A program made the translations under genes and the position numbers. Under the pieces are notes generated by a model, which was not told the origin of the DNA, ran no database searches, and saw nothing but the letters and a program-made list of their open reading frames with translations. 64,000 nt of DNA from JAPPHY01 sp965247535 (GTDB taxonomy: Bacteria > Chloroflexota > Dehalococcoidia > Lucifugimonadales > UBA2985). Positions 31,215 to 39,152 of the stretch are shown here, piece after piece (the first letter of the stretch is position 1; each line of letters starts with the position of its first letter). The stretch covers positions 1,178,001 to 1,242,000 of the forward strand of contig OZ252018.1 of the NCBI GenBank assembly GCA_965247535.1, read 5' to 3'.

Positions 31215-31709
31215 ATGTACAACCTTGGAATCCTGACCAGCAGCGATATGGGCGCAGAGGGCCGGCGTGAGGACACGAGCGGACAGGCCATCCGCGAAAC
31301 GCTGCTGGACATGGGCTTCTCGCTGGCGCGCTACGAGATTGTGCCGGACGAGCTGTCGATAATTGCCGGAAGGCTCGCGGAGTGGGCGGACAGCGGCGAG
31401 GTGGACCTGCTGGTCACCACGGGCGGCACCGGCCTGGGGCGGCGCGACGTGACGCCGGAGGCCACGCTGTCCGTCATCGACCGTCAGGTGCCGGGCATCT
31501 CGGAGGCGATGAGACAGGCGGGGCTGCGCCATACCCCTATGGCTATGCTCAGCAGAGGCGTGTCCGGCCTGCGCGGCCACTGCCTTATAGTCAACCTGCC
31601 CGGCAACCCCAGGGCCGTCAGGGAGTGCCTGGAGGCCGTTGTGGACGTGCTTCCTCACGCCCTGGAGACCCTGACGAGCGCGCGGGTCGAGAACCATCCT
31701 CCGCACTAG
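31215..31709 (+). CDS. mogA: molybdopterin adenylyltransferase, MogA/MoaB family
   Basis: A 164-aa MPT-binding protein that adenylylates molybdopterin before molybdate insertion. The signature TTGGTGLGRRDVTPEA and the later LIVNLPGNP loop define the family. The start at 31215 gives the usual N-terminus MYNLGILTSSD; an in-frame start at 31182 falls before the predicted transcription start. The stop is one base from the trmD ATG, so they form an operon. Moco made with this enzyme could serve the Tat-exported oxidoreductase at 3939-5216. MogA and MoaB cannot be separated with certainty from sequence alone. Confidence 0.88.
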   Translation: MYNLGILTSSDMGAEGRREDTSGQAIRETLLDMGFSLARYEIVPDELSIIAGRLAEWADSGEVDLLVTTGGTGLGRRDVTPEATLSVIDRQVPGISEAMRQAGLRHTPMAMLSRGVSGLRGHCLIVNLPGNPRAVRECLEAVVDVLPHALETLTSARVENHPPH

Positions 31710-31710
31710 C

Positions 31711-32463
31711 ATGGACATCCACATCCTTACACTCTTTCCGGCCATGCTGGAGGGGCCGTTTCGTGAGAGCATTGTGGGCCGGGCGGTGGATGGTGGCGTG
31801 GTGCGCATACGCGTCCACAACTTCCGCGACTACGCCCGTAGCAAGCACAGGACGGTGGACGACTACCCGTACGGTGGGGGTGGAGGCATGGTGCTGAAGC
31901 CTGAGCCCCTGTTCGAGGCCGTGGAGGCCGTGAGGTCCCTGATTGCGGAGGATGGCGGACGTGAGCGCGCCGAGAATGCCCGCGTTGTCCTGATGTCGCC
32001 GCAGGGCGAGGTGCTGACGCAGGCGGTGGTTGAGGAATTTGCCTCGCACAGTGACCTCGTGCTGATCTGCGGCCACTACGAGGGCGTGGACGAGCGTGTC
32101 CTGGAGCACCTCATCGACCGCGAGATAAGCATCGGGGACTACGTGCTGAGCGGCGGCGAGATCCCGGCCATGGCGGTGGTCGACGCGGTAGTGCGACTGC
32201 TGCCGGGGGCCGTGGGAGACGGCCAGTCCATCGAGGACGACACTCACTCCACCGGGCTCATCCAGTTTCCGCAGTTCACCCGGCCGTCGGAGTTTCGAGG
32301 CTGGCAGGTGCCGCCGGTCCTGCTCTCCGGAAACCACGAGCAGGTGCGGCGTTGGCGGAGGCAGCAGTCGTTGAAGCGGACGCAGCAGAGGCGGCCTGAC
32401 TTGCTGGAGAGGGCGGAGCTGAACGCGGAGGATCGCGCGTTGCTCGAAGAGCGGGAGGGATAG
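31711..32463 (+). CDS. trmD: tRNA (guanine37-N1)-methyltransferase
   Basis: A 250-aa SPOUT-class enzyme that methylates G37 of tRNAs reading CNN-type codons, preventing frameshifts. Recognised by TLFPAMLEGPFRESIVGRA at the N-terminus, DDYPYGGGGGMVLKPEP, the SAM-binding trefoil knot LICGHYEGVDERV and SIGDYVLSGGE, and the C-terminal RGWQVPPVLLSGNH. Its ATG begins one base after the mogA stop, without rimM or rplS neighbours that accompany trmD in many bacteria. The next gene starts three bases after its stop. Confidence 0.95.
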   Translation: MDIHILTLFPAMLEGPFRESIVGRAVDGGVVRIRVHNFRDYARSKHRTVDDYPYGGGGGMVLKPEPLFEAVEAVRSLIAEDGGRERAENARVVLMSPQGEVLTQAVVEEFASHSDLVLICGHYEGVDERVLEHLIDREISIGDYVLSGGEIPAMAVVDAVVRLLPGAVGDGQSIEDDTHSTGLIQFPQFTRPSEFRGWQVPPVLLSGNHEQVRRWRRQQSLKRTQQRRPDLLERAELNAEDRALLEEREG

Positions 32464-32465
32464 CA

Positions 32466-32768
32466 GTGGACGAGAGGATCCTCACGCAGCACCCGCAGGG
32501 CAAGCGGGGCGTGAATATCAGCACACAGAAGTACGAGACGGTTCGGGACGCAATCGCCGTGGCGTTAAGTGGCAGCGATGGCATGACCTACACGGAGCTG
32601 GTTGCGGAGGTCGGGCAGCGTGTGGGCGGCAGCTTCGATGGGTCGGTAAAGTGGTACGTGGTCTCGGTGAAGCAGGACATGGAGGCGAGGGGTTTGCTGA
32701 TTCGCGTGCCGGGCACGAGGCCTCAGCTGCTACGGCTTGTCAGCGACGTGAGTCCGGCTGAGCGTTAG
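32466..32768 (+). CDS. DUF6958-like small protein
   Basis: A 100-aa protein starting with GTG three bases after trmD, clearly coupled. The N-terminus LTQHPQGKRGVNISTQKYETVRDAI and C-terminus GLLIRVPGTRPQLLRL match the pattern of the DUF6958 family, and the spacing of helices and the SVKWYVVSVKQDMEARGLL segment look like a winged helix. The function of the family is unknown; nucleic-acid binding is a guess based on the fold. The conserved coupling to a tRNA methylase may be meaningful. Confidence 0.65.
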   Translation: MDERILTQHPQGKRGVNISTQKYETVRDAIAVALSGSDGMTYTELVAEVGQRVGGSFDGSVKWYVVSVKQDMEARGLLIRVPGTRPQLLRLVSDVSPAER

Positions 32769-33125
32769 GCTTACGGCGGCGCTGGTTACCCCACAAGTTG
32801 CCTGCACATGATCCGCGCGTCTGCACCGGCGCGCCAGGCTCCTAACAAGTACACCCCGCCTTGCTGAACGCATAGTCGCCCGGGTGCCAGCAAGTGACCC
32901 GCGCGGACGTCCCATGCCAGGCGGCCGCACCGTCATGCCCGCCGAATCCGGCCGCACGGAACCGGCAAGCTGGACCGGTCCTGCCTACGGCAGGACAGCC
33001 ATTTGCCGGTGGCCTTTCGTGAGTCTTGTGCCGCGCGAGACGGGCCGGAGTGCATGCTTTGTGAAGCGCTCTAGCTGTCCTAAATCGAGACTCAGAAAAA
33101 GCCCCAAAAATCCCGAACATTGGTA
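32769..33125. other. intergenic region with two-tier hairpin
   Basis: No gene recognised. The main structure is an outer stem ACCGGCAA (32961-32968)/TTGCCGGT (33003-33010) and an inner perfect stem GTCCTGCC (32978-32985)/GGCAGGAC (32989-32996). It may terminate the mogA-trmD transcript or be a dispersed element. The region from about 33070 on becomes A/T-rich toward the mraZ promoter. Confidence 0.45.
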
Positions 33126-33177
33126 TTGCGCCTGTGGATTTATGGTGCTATTCTAGGTGTTGTTAGGTGAGATTAGG
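33126..33177 (+). promoter_or_regulatory. mraZ promoter with three-repeat MraZ-type operator
   Basis: TTGCGC (33126-33131), 17-base spacer, TATTCT (33149-33154) with extended -10 TGC. Directly downstream three TAGG repeats begin at 33154, 33164 and 33174, exactly ten bases apart (TAGGTG, TAGGTG, TAGGCA). In other bacteria MraZ represses its own operon by binding short direct repeats with a ten-base period just after the -10 box, so this is very probably its autoregulatory site. Confidence 0.7.
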
Positions 33178-33196
33178 CAGGAAATGGTGAAGCAAG

Positions 33197-33643
33197 GTGG
33201 AACGTGACACACTTTCATTCATCGGGGAGCAGGAGGTTCGGGTGGACCCGCAAGGTCGCATCGCCGTGCCGTCCCGCTTCCGCGACGCCTTCACAGGCGG
33301 CCTTGTTCTCACCCGGGCCTACGATCGCTGCATTGCAGCGTTTTCTCACAGTCAGTGGCAAGCCCACGTGAAGGAAGTCGCAGACCTTCCTACGCAAAGG
33401 GCCAAGAACAGGAGAATGCGCAGATTGACCTTCTCAGCTGCATACAACCTGCAACTGGATCGACAGGGGAGGGTGATGCTGCCGGCCACATTGAGGCAGT
33501 ACGCCGGAATTGGCGAGTCGGTGGTGGTGGCCGGAATGGGTGACTACCTGGAGGTCTGGAACGTTGAGTCGTGGCAGCAGGAGAAGGAGCTGCTGGACCA
33601 GGAGGCATCGTACATCGCCGAGGTCTCGGAGGGGGCGCGGTGA
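33197..33643 (+). CDS. mraZ: MraZ transcriptional regulator
   Basis: A 148-aa DNA-binding protein with two AbrB/SpoVT-like half-domains, each carrying the family DxxGR motif: VDPQGRIAVPSRFR in the first and LDRQGRVMLPATLRQ in the second. It forms ring-shaped oligomers that bind direct repeats upstream of its own cluster. The start is GTG at 33197 with only a weak ribosome site, which may keep expression low. Heads the mraZ-rsmH-ftsA-ftsZ cluster and has a matching repeat array in its promoter. Its stop overlaps the rsmH GTG. Confidence 0.93.
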   Translation: MERDTLSFIGEQEVRVDPQGRIAVPSRFRDAFTGGLVLTRAYDRCIAAFSHSQWQAHVKEVADLPTQRAKNRRMRRLTFSAAYNLQLDRQGRVMLPATLRQYAGIGESVVVAGMGDYLEVWNVESWQQEKELLDQEASYIAEVSEGAR

Positions 33644-34530
33644 CTGTCTTGACCATGCCATATCACACGCCTGTGCTTGTGGACGAGTCTGTCGAAGGGC
33701 TCCGGGTAACCCCCGGAGGCACCTACATCGACTGCACCGTCGGCGAGGGCGGGCATGCCTGGGCCATCCTGGAGGCCGCCTCCCCCGGCGGCCGGCTCCT
33801 GGGAATCGACATGGACCCCGCGGCGCTTGCGACCGCGGCGGACCGCTTGAGCCCACATCGGGACCTCTACGCGCTGGCCAACGACAACTTCCGAAACCTT
33901 GAGGCCGTTGCGCGAGAGAATGGTTACGGCTGCGTGGACGGCATTCTCATGGACCTGGGTCTCTCTTCGCTCCAGCTAGAGGGGGAGGGGAGAGGTTTCA
34001 GCTTCCGGTTTGAGGAGCCGCTAGACATGCGCTTTGACCCGAACCAGGAGCTGACGGCTTGGGAAGTGGTGAACTACTACTCCCAACTGGAGCTGACCAG
34101 GATTTTCCGCAGCTTTGGCGAGGAGCGCCGGGCCGACCGGATTGCGCAGGGGGTGGTGGAGAACCGGCCTATAGATACCTCGCTTCATCTCGCGCAGGTG
34201 GTTTCCAGGGTCATCCGGCGCCCCTGGAGCCGCGTACACCCTGCAACGCAAGTATTCCAGGCCATTCGTATAGAAGTCAACGGTGAGCTGGAGAATCTCA
34301 CAATGGCGTTGGGACAGACGTTGCATCTACTGAGGCCGGAAGGCAGGCTTGTGGTCATAAGCTACCACTCCCTGGAGGACCGGCTGGTCAAGAGCTTTCT
34401 GAGGCAGGAGAGCGTTCAGGCCGGCGGCCTGCGCATTGTGAACAAGAAGATAATTCCCCCCTCCCGCGAGGAGGTCCGTTTCAACCGTAGGAGTCGAAGC
34501 GCCCGAATGCGGGTTGCGGAGCGCGTTTAG
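33640..34530 (+). CDS. rsmH: 16S rRNA (cytosine1402-N4)-methyltransferase
   Basis: A 296-aa SAM-dependent methyltransferase that methylates C1402 in the 16S decoding centre. Family marks are YHTPVLVDESVEGL, the SAM loop DCTVGEGGHAWAIL, GIDMDPAAL, LMDLGLSSLQLEGEGRGFSF and the C-terminal VISYHSLEDRLVK. I choose GTG 33640, which overlaps the mraZ stop and follows GGAGGGGG with good spacing; ATG 33655 is the alternative and lacks a close ribosome site. In walled bacteria ftsL, ftsI and mur genes follow; here the next gene is ftsA. Confidence 0.94.
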   Translation: MTVLTMPYHTPVLVDESVEGLRVTPGGTYIDCTVGEGGHAWAILEAASPGGRLLGIDMDPAALATAADRLSPHRDLYALANDNFRNLEAVARENGYGCVDGILMDLGLSSLQLEGEGRGFSFRFEEPLDMRFDPNQELTAWEVVNYYSQLELTRIFRSFGEERRADRIAQGVVENRPIDTSLHLAQVVSRVIRRPWSRVHPATQVFQAIRIEVNGELENLTMALGQTLHLLRPEGRLVVISYHSLEDRLVKSFLRQESVQAGGLRIVNKKIIPPSREEVRFNRRSRSARMRVAERV

Positions 34531-34548
34531 AGGGGCTGTTCCCCTCTA
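34528..34548 (+). terminator. hairpin at the rsmH stop codon
   Basis: TAGAGGGG (34528-34535) and CCCCTCTA (34541-34548), perfect 8-bp stem with a five-base loop; the stem begins in the rsmH stop codon. No U-run, so partial termination or messenger stabilisation is likelier than full termination. Confidence 0.45.
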
Positions 34549-34713
34549 CAGATACAGCTGGTCTGGGGGTAAGGTCGTGTGGAACGAAATACAACGCCTT
34601 ATGAAGGCAGGACCCAAACACGATAGATATTTGCGATTGAACCCCACATCTCCACGACGGCATGCCCCCGGACCGGCAGCATGGCACAAAATACCGCAGC
34701 CAGGTGGTGCACG

Positions 34714-35958
34714 ATGAAGAATGACAACATACAGGTAGCAATAGATGTAGGGACGACCAAGGTCTGTACCCTCATAAGCAAGGCCGAGGCCACGGGCGCC
34801 CTTCGGGTCATCGGCGCGGGCACCGTCCCATCACGGGGCATGCAGAAGGGCATCGTCAGCAACCTCTCCGAGATTCAGCAGGAAATTCAGGCCTCGATTC
34901 GTGAGGCGGAGGTCCAGGCGGGGATCAAGGTCGCGTCGGCGTATGTCGGAATCACCGGCAGCCACGTCAGCTACGTGAACTGCAGGGCCGCTATGGACAA
35001 CCGGCCCAGCGGCTCGCCCATAGGCTCGGAAGATATCACCCAGGTCATCAAGGCCTGCTGTGCGGAACGCACCGGCCCAGAGAACAAGGTCCTCCACGTA
35101 ATCCCAAGGGACTACGGGATCGACGGCAACTGGGGGGTGCACGATCCGATTGGCATGTATGGCTCCTCCCTGGAGGTCGAAAGCCACGTTGTCATGGCAG
35201 ACCAGACGGCGATGGACAACCTGATCGAGGCGCTACGACGTGCCGGCGTGGGACTTAGGGGCCTGGTCCTTGAGCCGCTGGCCAGCGCAGAGTCCACGCT
35301 CTCCCGCGATGAGAAGGACATGGGCGTCGTGTTGGTCGACATTGGAGGCGGCACAACGGACGTGTCGGTTTTCCTCGAGGGAAGCATCTGGCACACGAAC
35401 ATCATACCCGCGGCCGGATTCCAGGTTACCCGCGACATCTCGATTGCGTTCACGACGTTTTCCCTAGCGGCCGAGGAGGCTAAGCTGAAGTTTGGCCATG
35501 CCGTGCCGGACGAGGTGGACGAAAGAGAGCAGGTCCGGCTGCCCGGCTTCGGCAACCAGTCCTACACGCAGGTGAGCCGCAGGGACTTCTGCAGCGTGAT
35601 CAGCGATCGCGTTAGCGAGTTGCTGCGCATGGCCCACGCAGAGGTGGGCAAGGCGGGACTCGACAGCGCGCCGGCTGGTGGGCTGGTGCTTACCGGAGGG
35701 ACCGCAAATCTGCAGGGAATCCGGGAGCTGGCAGGGCAGATCTGGCCTGGCCCGGTGAGGACGGGCATGCCGACCTCCTACACGTGGGTCCCGGAAGAGC
35801 TGGACGATCCTGCATTCGCCACGGCCCTTGGTCTTCTGCTATGGGATGCCAGGCACTCTCAGGCAGCTGCCCCGGCGGTCGTCAAGAACAAGCCTGCAAG
35901 AAGCGGATCCCTCGTTGGGAGTCTGTTCAACAGGGTTACCCTGAGATCCCAGACATAG
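34714..35958 (+). CDS. ftsA: FtsA-like actin-fold cell division protein
   Basis: A 414-aa actin-like ATPase that tethers FtsZ filaments to the membrane. Phosphate loops VAIDVGTTKVCTLI and VLVDIGGGTTDVSVF and the adenosine motif GGLVLTGGTANLQG are clear; the 1C region typical of FtsA (about residues 85-165) is present. The C-terminus GSLVGSLFNRVTLR is a short amphipathic helix fitting the membrane-targeting sequence. The start at 34714 is preferred to the in-frame ATG at 34681 because AGGTGG precedes it and MKNDNIQVAIDVG is the normal N-terminus. It is 16 bases before ftsZ. Divergent from proteobacterial FtsA, but context makes the role convincing. Confidence 0.88.
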   Translation: MKNDNIQVAIDVGTTKVCTLISKAEATGALRVIGAGTVPSRGMQKGIVSNLSEIQQEIQASIREAEVQAGIKVASAYVGITGSHVSYVNCRAAMDNRPSGSPIGSEDITQVIKACCAERTGPENKVLHVIPRDYGIDGNWGVHDPIGMYGSSLEVESHVVMADQTAMDNLIEALRRAGVGLRGLVLEPLASAESTLSRDEKDMGVVLVDIGGGTTDVSVFLEGSIWHTNIIPAAGFQVTRDISIAFTTFSLAAEEAKLKFGHAVPDEVDEREQVRLPGFGNQSYTQVSRRDFCSVISDRVSELLRMAHAEVGKAGLDSAPAGGLVLTGGTANLQGIRELAGQIWPGPVRTGMPTSYTWVPEELDDPAFATALGLLLWDARHSQAAAPAVVKNKPARSGSLVGSLFNRVTLRSQT

Positions 35959-35974
35959 CACAGGAGGAGCGGTA

Positions 35975-37066
35975 ATGACCAGTCTAGGATACGATAACGA
36001 CGGAGTCGCCAAGATCAAGGTGGTTGGAGTTGGCGGTGGGGGTTGCAACGCCGTATCGCGCATGTTCCGCGAGCGGATTCAGGGCGTGGAGTACGTTGCC
36101 GTGAACACGGACGCGCAGGCCCTAATGCGTTCAGAGGTACCTCTCCGGATTCGCATGGGCGAGAAGCTCACCAGAGGTCTTGGCGTTGGCGGAGACCCCG
36201 AGAGGGGCAAGGAGTCCGCCGATGAGAGCCGGGAAGAGATTCTGGAAGCCCTGGCCGGCTCGGACATGGTATTCGTAGCCGCGGGCATGGGCGGCGGTAC
36301 CGGCACAGGCGCGGCGCCCGTTGTCGCCGAAATCGCCCGTGAGGTCGATGCCCTGACCATAGGCGTGGTCACCAAGCCGTTCGGCTTTGAGGGCAGCAAA
36401 CGGCGCAAGCTGGCTGAGGAGGGAATCGCCCGCCTTAAGGACAAGGTGGACACCCTCATCATCATCCCGAACGACCGCCTGTTTGCCGTATGCGACGAGA
36501 AGGTGACCATGGAGAACGCCTTCAAGCTGGCGGACGACGTGCTCAGGCAGGGCGTCCAGTCAATTGCTGAGCTCGTGACGGTACCCGGCGAGGTCAACCT
36601 GGACTTCGCGGACATCCGGTCGGTAATGAGCAACGCGGGCCCGGCCTGGATGGCAATCGGCCACGGCGTGGGCGAGAACAAGGCCGTGGACGCAGCGAGG
36701 GAAGCCGTAACCAGCTCTCTCCTGGACGTATCCATAGATGGGGCCAGGGGCATACTGTTCAATATCACCGGCGGCGCTGACATCTCCCTGAACGAGGTGC
36801 AGGAGGCCGCCGATGTCATACGTTCTGCAGCGGACCCGGACGCAGGTATCTTCTTCGGCATGGTCACCGACCTGAAGATGGAGGACGAGGTCAAGATAAC
36901 GATCATCGCGACCGGTTTCTCCACGGAAGAAGCCATGATTCCCAGGGAGGATGACCAGCATATCTCCCAGCTCATCATGTCCGTGGTTGGCGAGGAAACG
37001 GACCTGGATGTACCTCCATTCCTCCGGAGGCAGTACGCCCCGCGAAGAAGGACGGGCACCTACTAG
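35975..37066 (+). CDS. ftsZ: cell division GTPase FtsZ (paralogue 2, division cluster)
   Basis: A 363-aa FtsZ. GTP-binding motifs VVGVGGGGCNAVSRM and GGGTGTGAAPVVAE and the T7 loop NLDFADIRSVM are intact. After the core comes a short linker and a C-terminal end VPPFLRRQYAPRRR, which resembles the conserved FtsZ tail that binds FtsA. AGGAGGAG precedes the ATG, 16 bases after ftsA. It is the canonical division FtsZ of the window, in contrast to the tail-less copy at 20882. Confidence 0.96.
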   Translation: MTSLGYDNDGVAKIKVVGVGGGGCNAVSRMFRERIQGVEYVAVNTDAQALMRSEVPLRIRMGEKLTRGLGVGGDPERGKESADESREEILEALAGSDMVFVAAGMGGGTGTGAAPVVAEIAREVDALTIGVVTKPFGFEGSKRRKLAEEGIARLKDKVDTLIIIPNDRLFAVCDEKVTMENAFKLADDVLRQGVQSIAELVTVPGEVNLDFADIRSVMSNAGPAWMAIGHGVGENKAVDAAREAVTSSLLDVSIDGARGILFNITGGADISLNEVQEAADVIRSAADPDAGIFFGMVTDLKMEDEVKITIIATGFSTEEAMIPREDDQHISQLIMSVVGEETDLDVPPFLRRQYAPRRRTGTY

Positions 37067-37102
37067 TACCTCCCTGCGCTTGCAGAATCGATCCCCGGTT
37101 TG

Positions 37103-37135
37103 TGAGGGGCCGCCTGCTCCTGAGGCAGCCCCTCA
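37103..37135 (+). terminator. hairpin after ftsZ
   Basis: TGAGGGG (37103-37109) pairs with CCCCTCA (37129-37135), with an inner GCCT/AGGC pairing. No U-run. Probable end of the division transcript. Confidence 0.5.
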
Positions 37136-37193
37136 TCGCGTAAAGCGGAATCTGTGACGGTAGAGGTTGCAAAAATCGTTCGGTTGATATACC

Positions 37194-37222
37194 TTTGCGT
37201 TCTGTCGGAAGTAACGTAGAAT
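37194..37222 (+). promoter_or_regulatory. candidate secDF promoter
   Basis: TTTGCG (37194-37199), 17-base spacer, TAGAAT (37217-37222); 28 bases before the secD ATG. An overlapping alternative is TTGCAA (37167-37172)-17-TACCTT (37190-37195). Confidence 0.45.
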
Positions 37223-37250
37223 GAGGCGTACAACTCTTGAAGGCAGGTAG

Positions 37251-39143
37251 ATGCGCAGGTTTCCTCTGCGGCTTTTCATTCTGATTGTAGTCATCACGGC
37301 CCTTACCGGGTCGTCGCTGGCAGTGCAGGAGGTCGATCTGGCTGTGGGCGGCGTTAGCCTGAAGCGCGGCGACGACACCCTGCTTGGCCTTCAGCTCGGT
37401 CTCGACCTGGAGGGCGGCAGCCGACTTGTCTACCAGGCATTGCCAACGGAAGGCGAGTCGCCCACCCAGGAGCAGATGGAGGGCGTGATCAGGACCATCG
37501 AGCGGAGAGTCAACGCGTTCGGCGTTGCGGAGCCGGTCATACAGACGATGGGAGGCGACCGGGTCCAGGTCCAGCTTCCGGGCGTAGGCACCACCGAGGC
37601 TACGCTCACCTTCCAGCAGGACGTTCAGGTTAGCGAGATTCGCGAGGTACTGGCCGCGCAGGGGCGCCAGGACTCAACAATTGACCAGCAGGACAGTCGC
37701 AACTTTGTGGTGGAGGTGCCGTCGCTGCGTCCTGCGGAGCTGGACGCAGCGGGCAACGATGTCAGTCCATCCGAGAGGGATGCGATAGAGCAGGCGCTGC
37801 GGGAGCGGTTCCCGGTGGTCACTCTGAGCCTGACGTTCGATGACGCCACGAGCGAAGATAACGTCCGCGCCGCAATGGCGGCCGCCGGCCGTGAGGGCGT
37901 GGAGATTCGCGCGGTTACGGACACGATCGTCAGCGTGGGGATACCAGGCCTGCGCCCGGCGGAACTGGACAGCGAGGGGAACGTGACGGTGCCTTCGGAG
38001 GAGGAAGGCATACGGGCGACCCTGCAGCAGGAGTTGCCGTCGCTGGCCTCCGTCGAGTTGCTTGAAATGTCTATGGTTGTATCCGGAGGAGTGGAGGAGG
38101 CCAAGCGCCTCATTGGCCAGACTGCTCAGCTGGAGCTGATGGAGCGCACGTGCACCAACGACCCGCAGGACATTACGCAGGACTGCGATGACCCGGAGTA
38201 CCACGTCGATAGCCCGCTGAACCTGTCCGGCGAGGACCTGGTGCGTGCATACGCCGGTACTCACCCCACGCTGGGCCAGCCCGTCGTGAACCTGGAGTTC
38301 GGCTCAGAAGGCGCCCGTATATTCGCTCAGCATACGCAGCGCATTGCCGGAACCGGAAACCGCACAGCTTTCTTCCTGGACGACGAGTTCCTGATTGCTC
38401 CCGTGGCCCTGCAGGCAATCACAGGTGGGCGGGCGTTCATACAGGGCCCTGACTTCACCATCGACCGCGTACGCACCATCTCCATTCAGCTGGAGTCGGG
38501 TCGACTGCAGGTGCCGCTTGTGCTCATACAGGAACAGGACGTGGACGCGACCCTGGGCGAGGACTCGCTGCAGAAGAGCGTGGTTGCGGGCGTAGTGGGC
38601 CTTGGCCTGGTCCTGCTGTTCATGGCGCTGTACTACAGGCTTCCGGGATTGATGGCCTGCGTTGCGCTCGTAATCTACTCGCTGATAGTTCTGTCAATAC
38701 TGAAGCTGTGGCCTGTTACGCTGACCATCGGCGGACTGGCAGCCTTCATCCTTTCGATAGGTATGGCGGTGGACGCCAACATCCTGATATTCGAGCGGAT
38801 GAAGGAGGAGCTGCGCTCCGGCCGTACGCTGATAGCCGCCATTGAGACGGGGTTCAACCGCGCCTGGCCGGCCATCCGGGACAGCAACGTGTCCACCTTC
38901 ATTACGTGCGCAATCCTGTTCTGGTTCGGAACCCGTTTGGGAACGGGAATCGTGACGGGGTTTGCGGTGACGCTGTTCATAGGCGTGGCAGCCAGCATGT
39001 TCTCGGCGCTGACGGTGACCAAGACGTTCCTCAGGATTGCAGCAATATCACCCTTCGGTCGCTTCGGGGCCCTGTACACGCCCGTGCAGAGGGTCGAGAG
39101 GCGAGCGGCACAGCCGGGCGCTGCGGTGGGAGACAGGGGCTAA
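37251..39143 (+). CDS. secD: protein translocase subunit SecD with duplicated periplasmic module
   Basis: A 630-aa RND-fold subunit that uses proton motive force to help Sec export. The N-terminal helix, the LGLDLEGGSRLVYQ motif, and the C-terminal six-helix bundle with GMAVDANILIFERMKEEL are typical. The extracytoplasmic part carries two copies of a module of about 70 residues (residues ~129-197 and ~203-272), each with P-x-LRPAELD followed by GN and a P-S-E turn, making the protein longer than many SecD proteins. secF follows after nine bases. Start ATG at 37251 has AGGCAGG upstream. The duplicated part does not disturb the frame or the membrane domain. Confidence 0.94.
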   Translation: MRRFPLRLFILIVVITALTGSSLAVQEVDLAVGGVSLKRGDDTLLGLQLGLDLEGGSRLVYQALPTEGESPTQEQMEGVIRTIERRVNAFGVAEPVIQTMGGDRVQVQLPGVGTTEATLTFQQDVQVSEIREVLAAQGRQDSTIDQQDSRNFVVEVPSLRPAELDAAGNDVSPSERDAIEQALRERFPVVTLSLTFDDATSEDNVRAAMAAAGREGVEIRAVTDTIVSVGIPGLRPAELDSEGNVTVPSEEEGIRATLQQELPSLASVELLEMSMVVSGGVEEAKRLIGQTAQLELMERTCTNDPQDITQDCDDPEYHVDSPLNLSGEDLVRAYAGTHPTLGQPVVNLEFGSEGARIFAQHTQRIAGTGNRTAFFLDDEFLIAPVALQAITGGRAFIQGPDFTIDRVRTISIQLESGRLQVPLVLIQEQDVDATLGEDSLQKSVVAGVVGLGLVLLFMALYYRLPGLMACVALVIYSLIVLSILKLWPVTLTIGGLAAFILSIGMAVDANILIFERMKEELRSGRTLIAAIETGFNRAWPAIRDSNVSTFITCAILFWFGTRLGTGIVTGFAVTLFIGVAASMFSALTVTKTFLRIAAISPFGRFGALYTPVQRVERRAAQPGAAVGDRG

Positions 39144-39152
39144 GGCGAGCAG

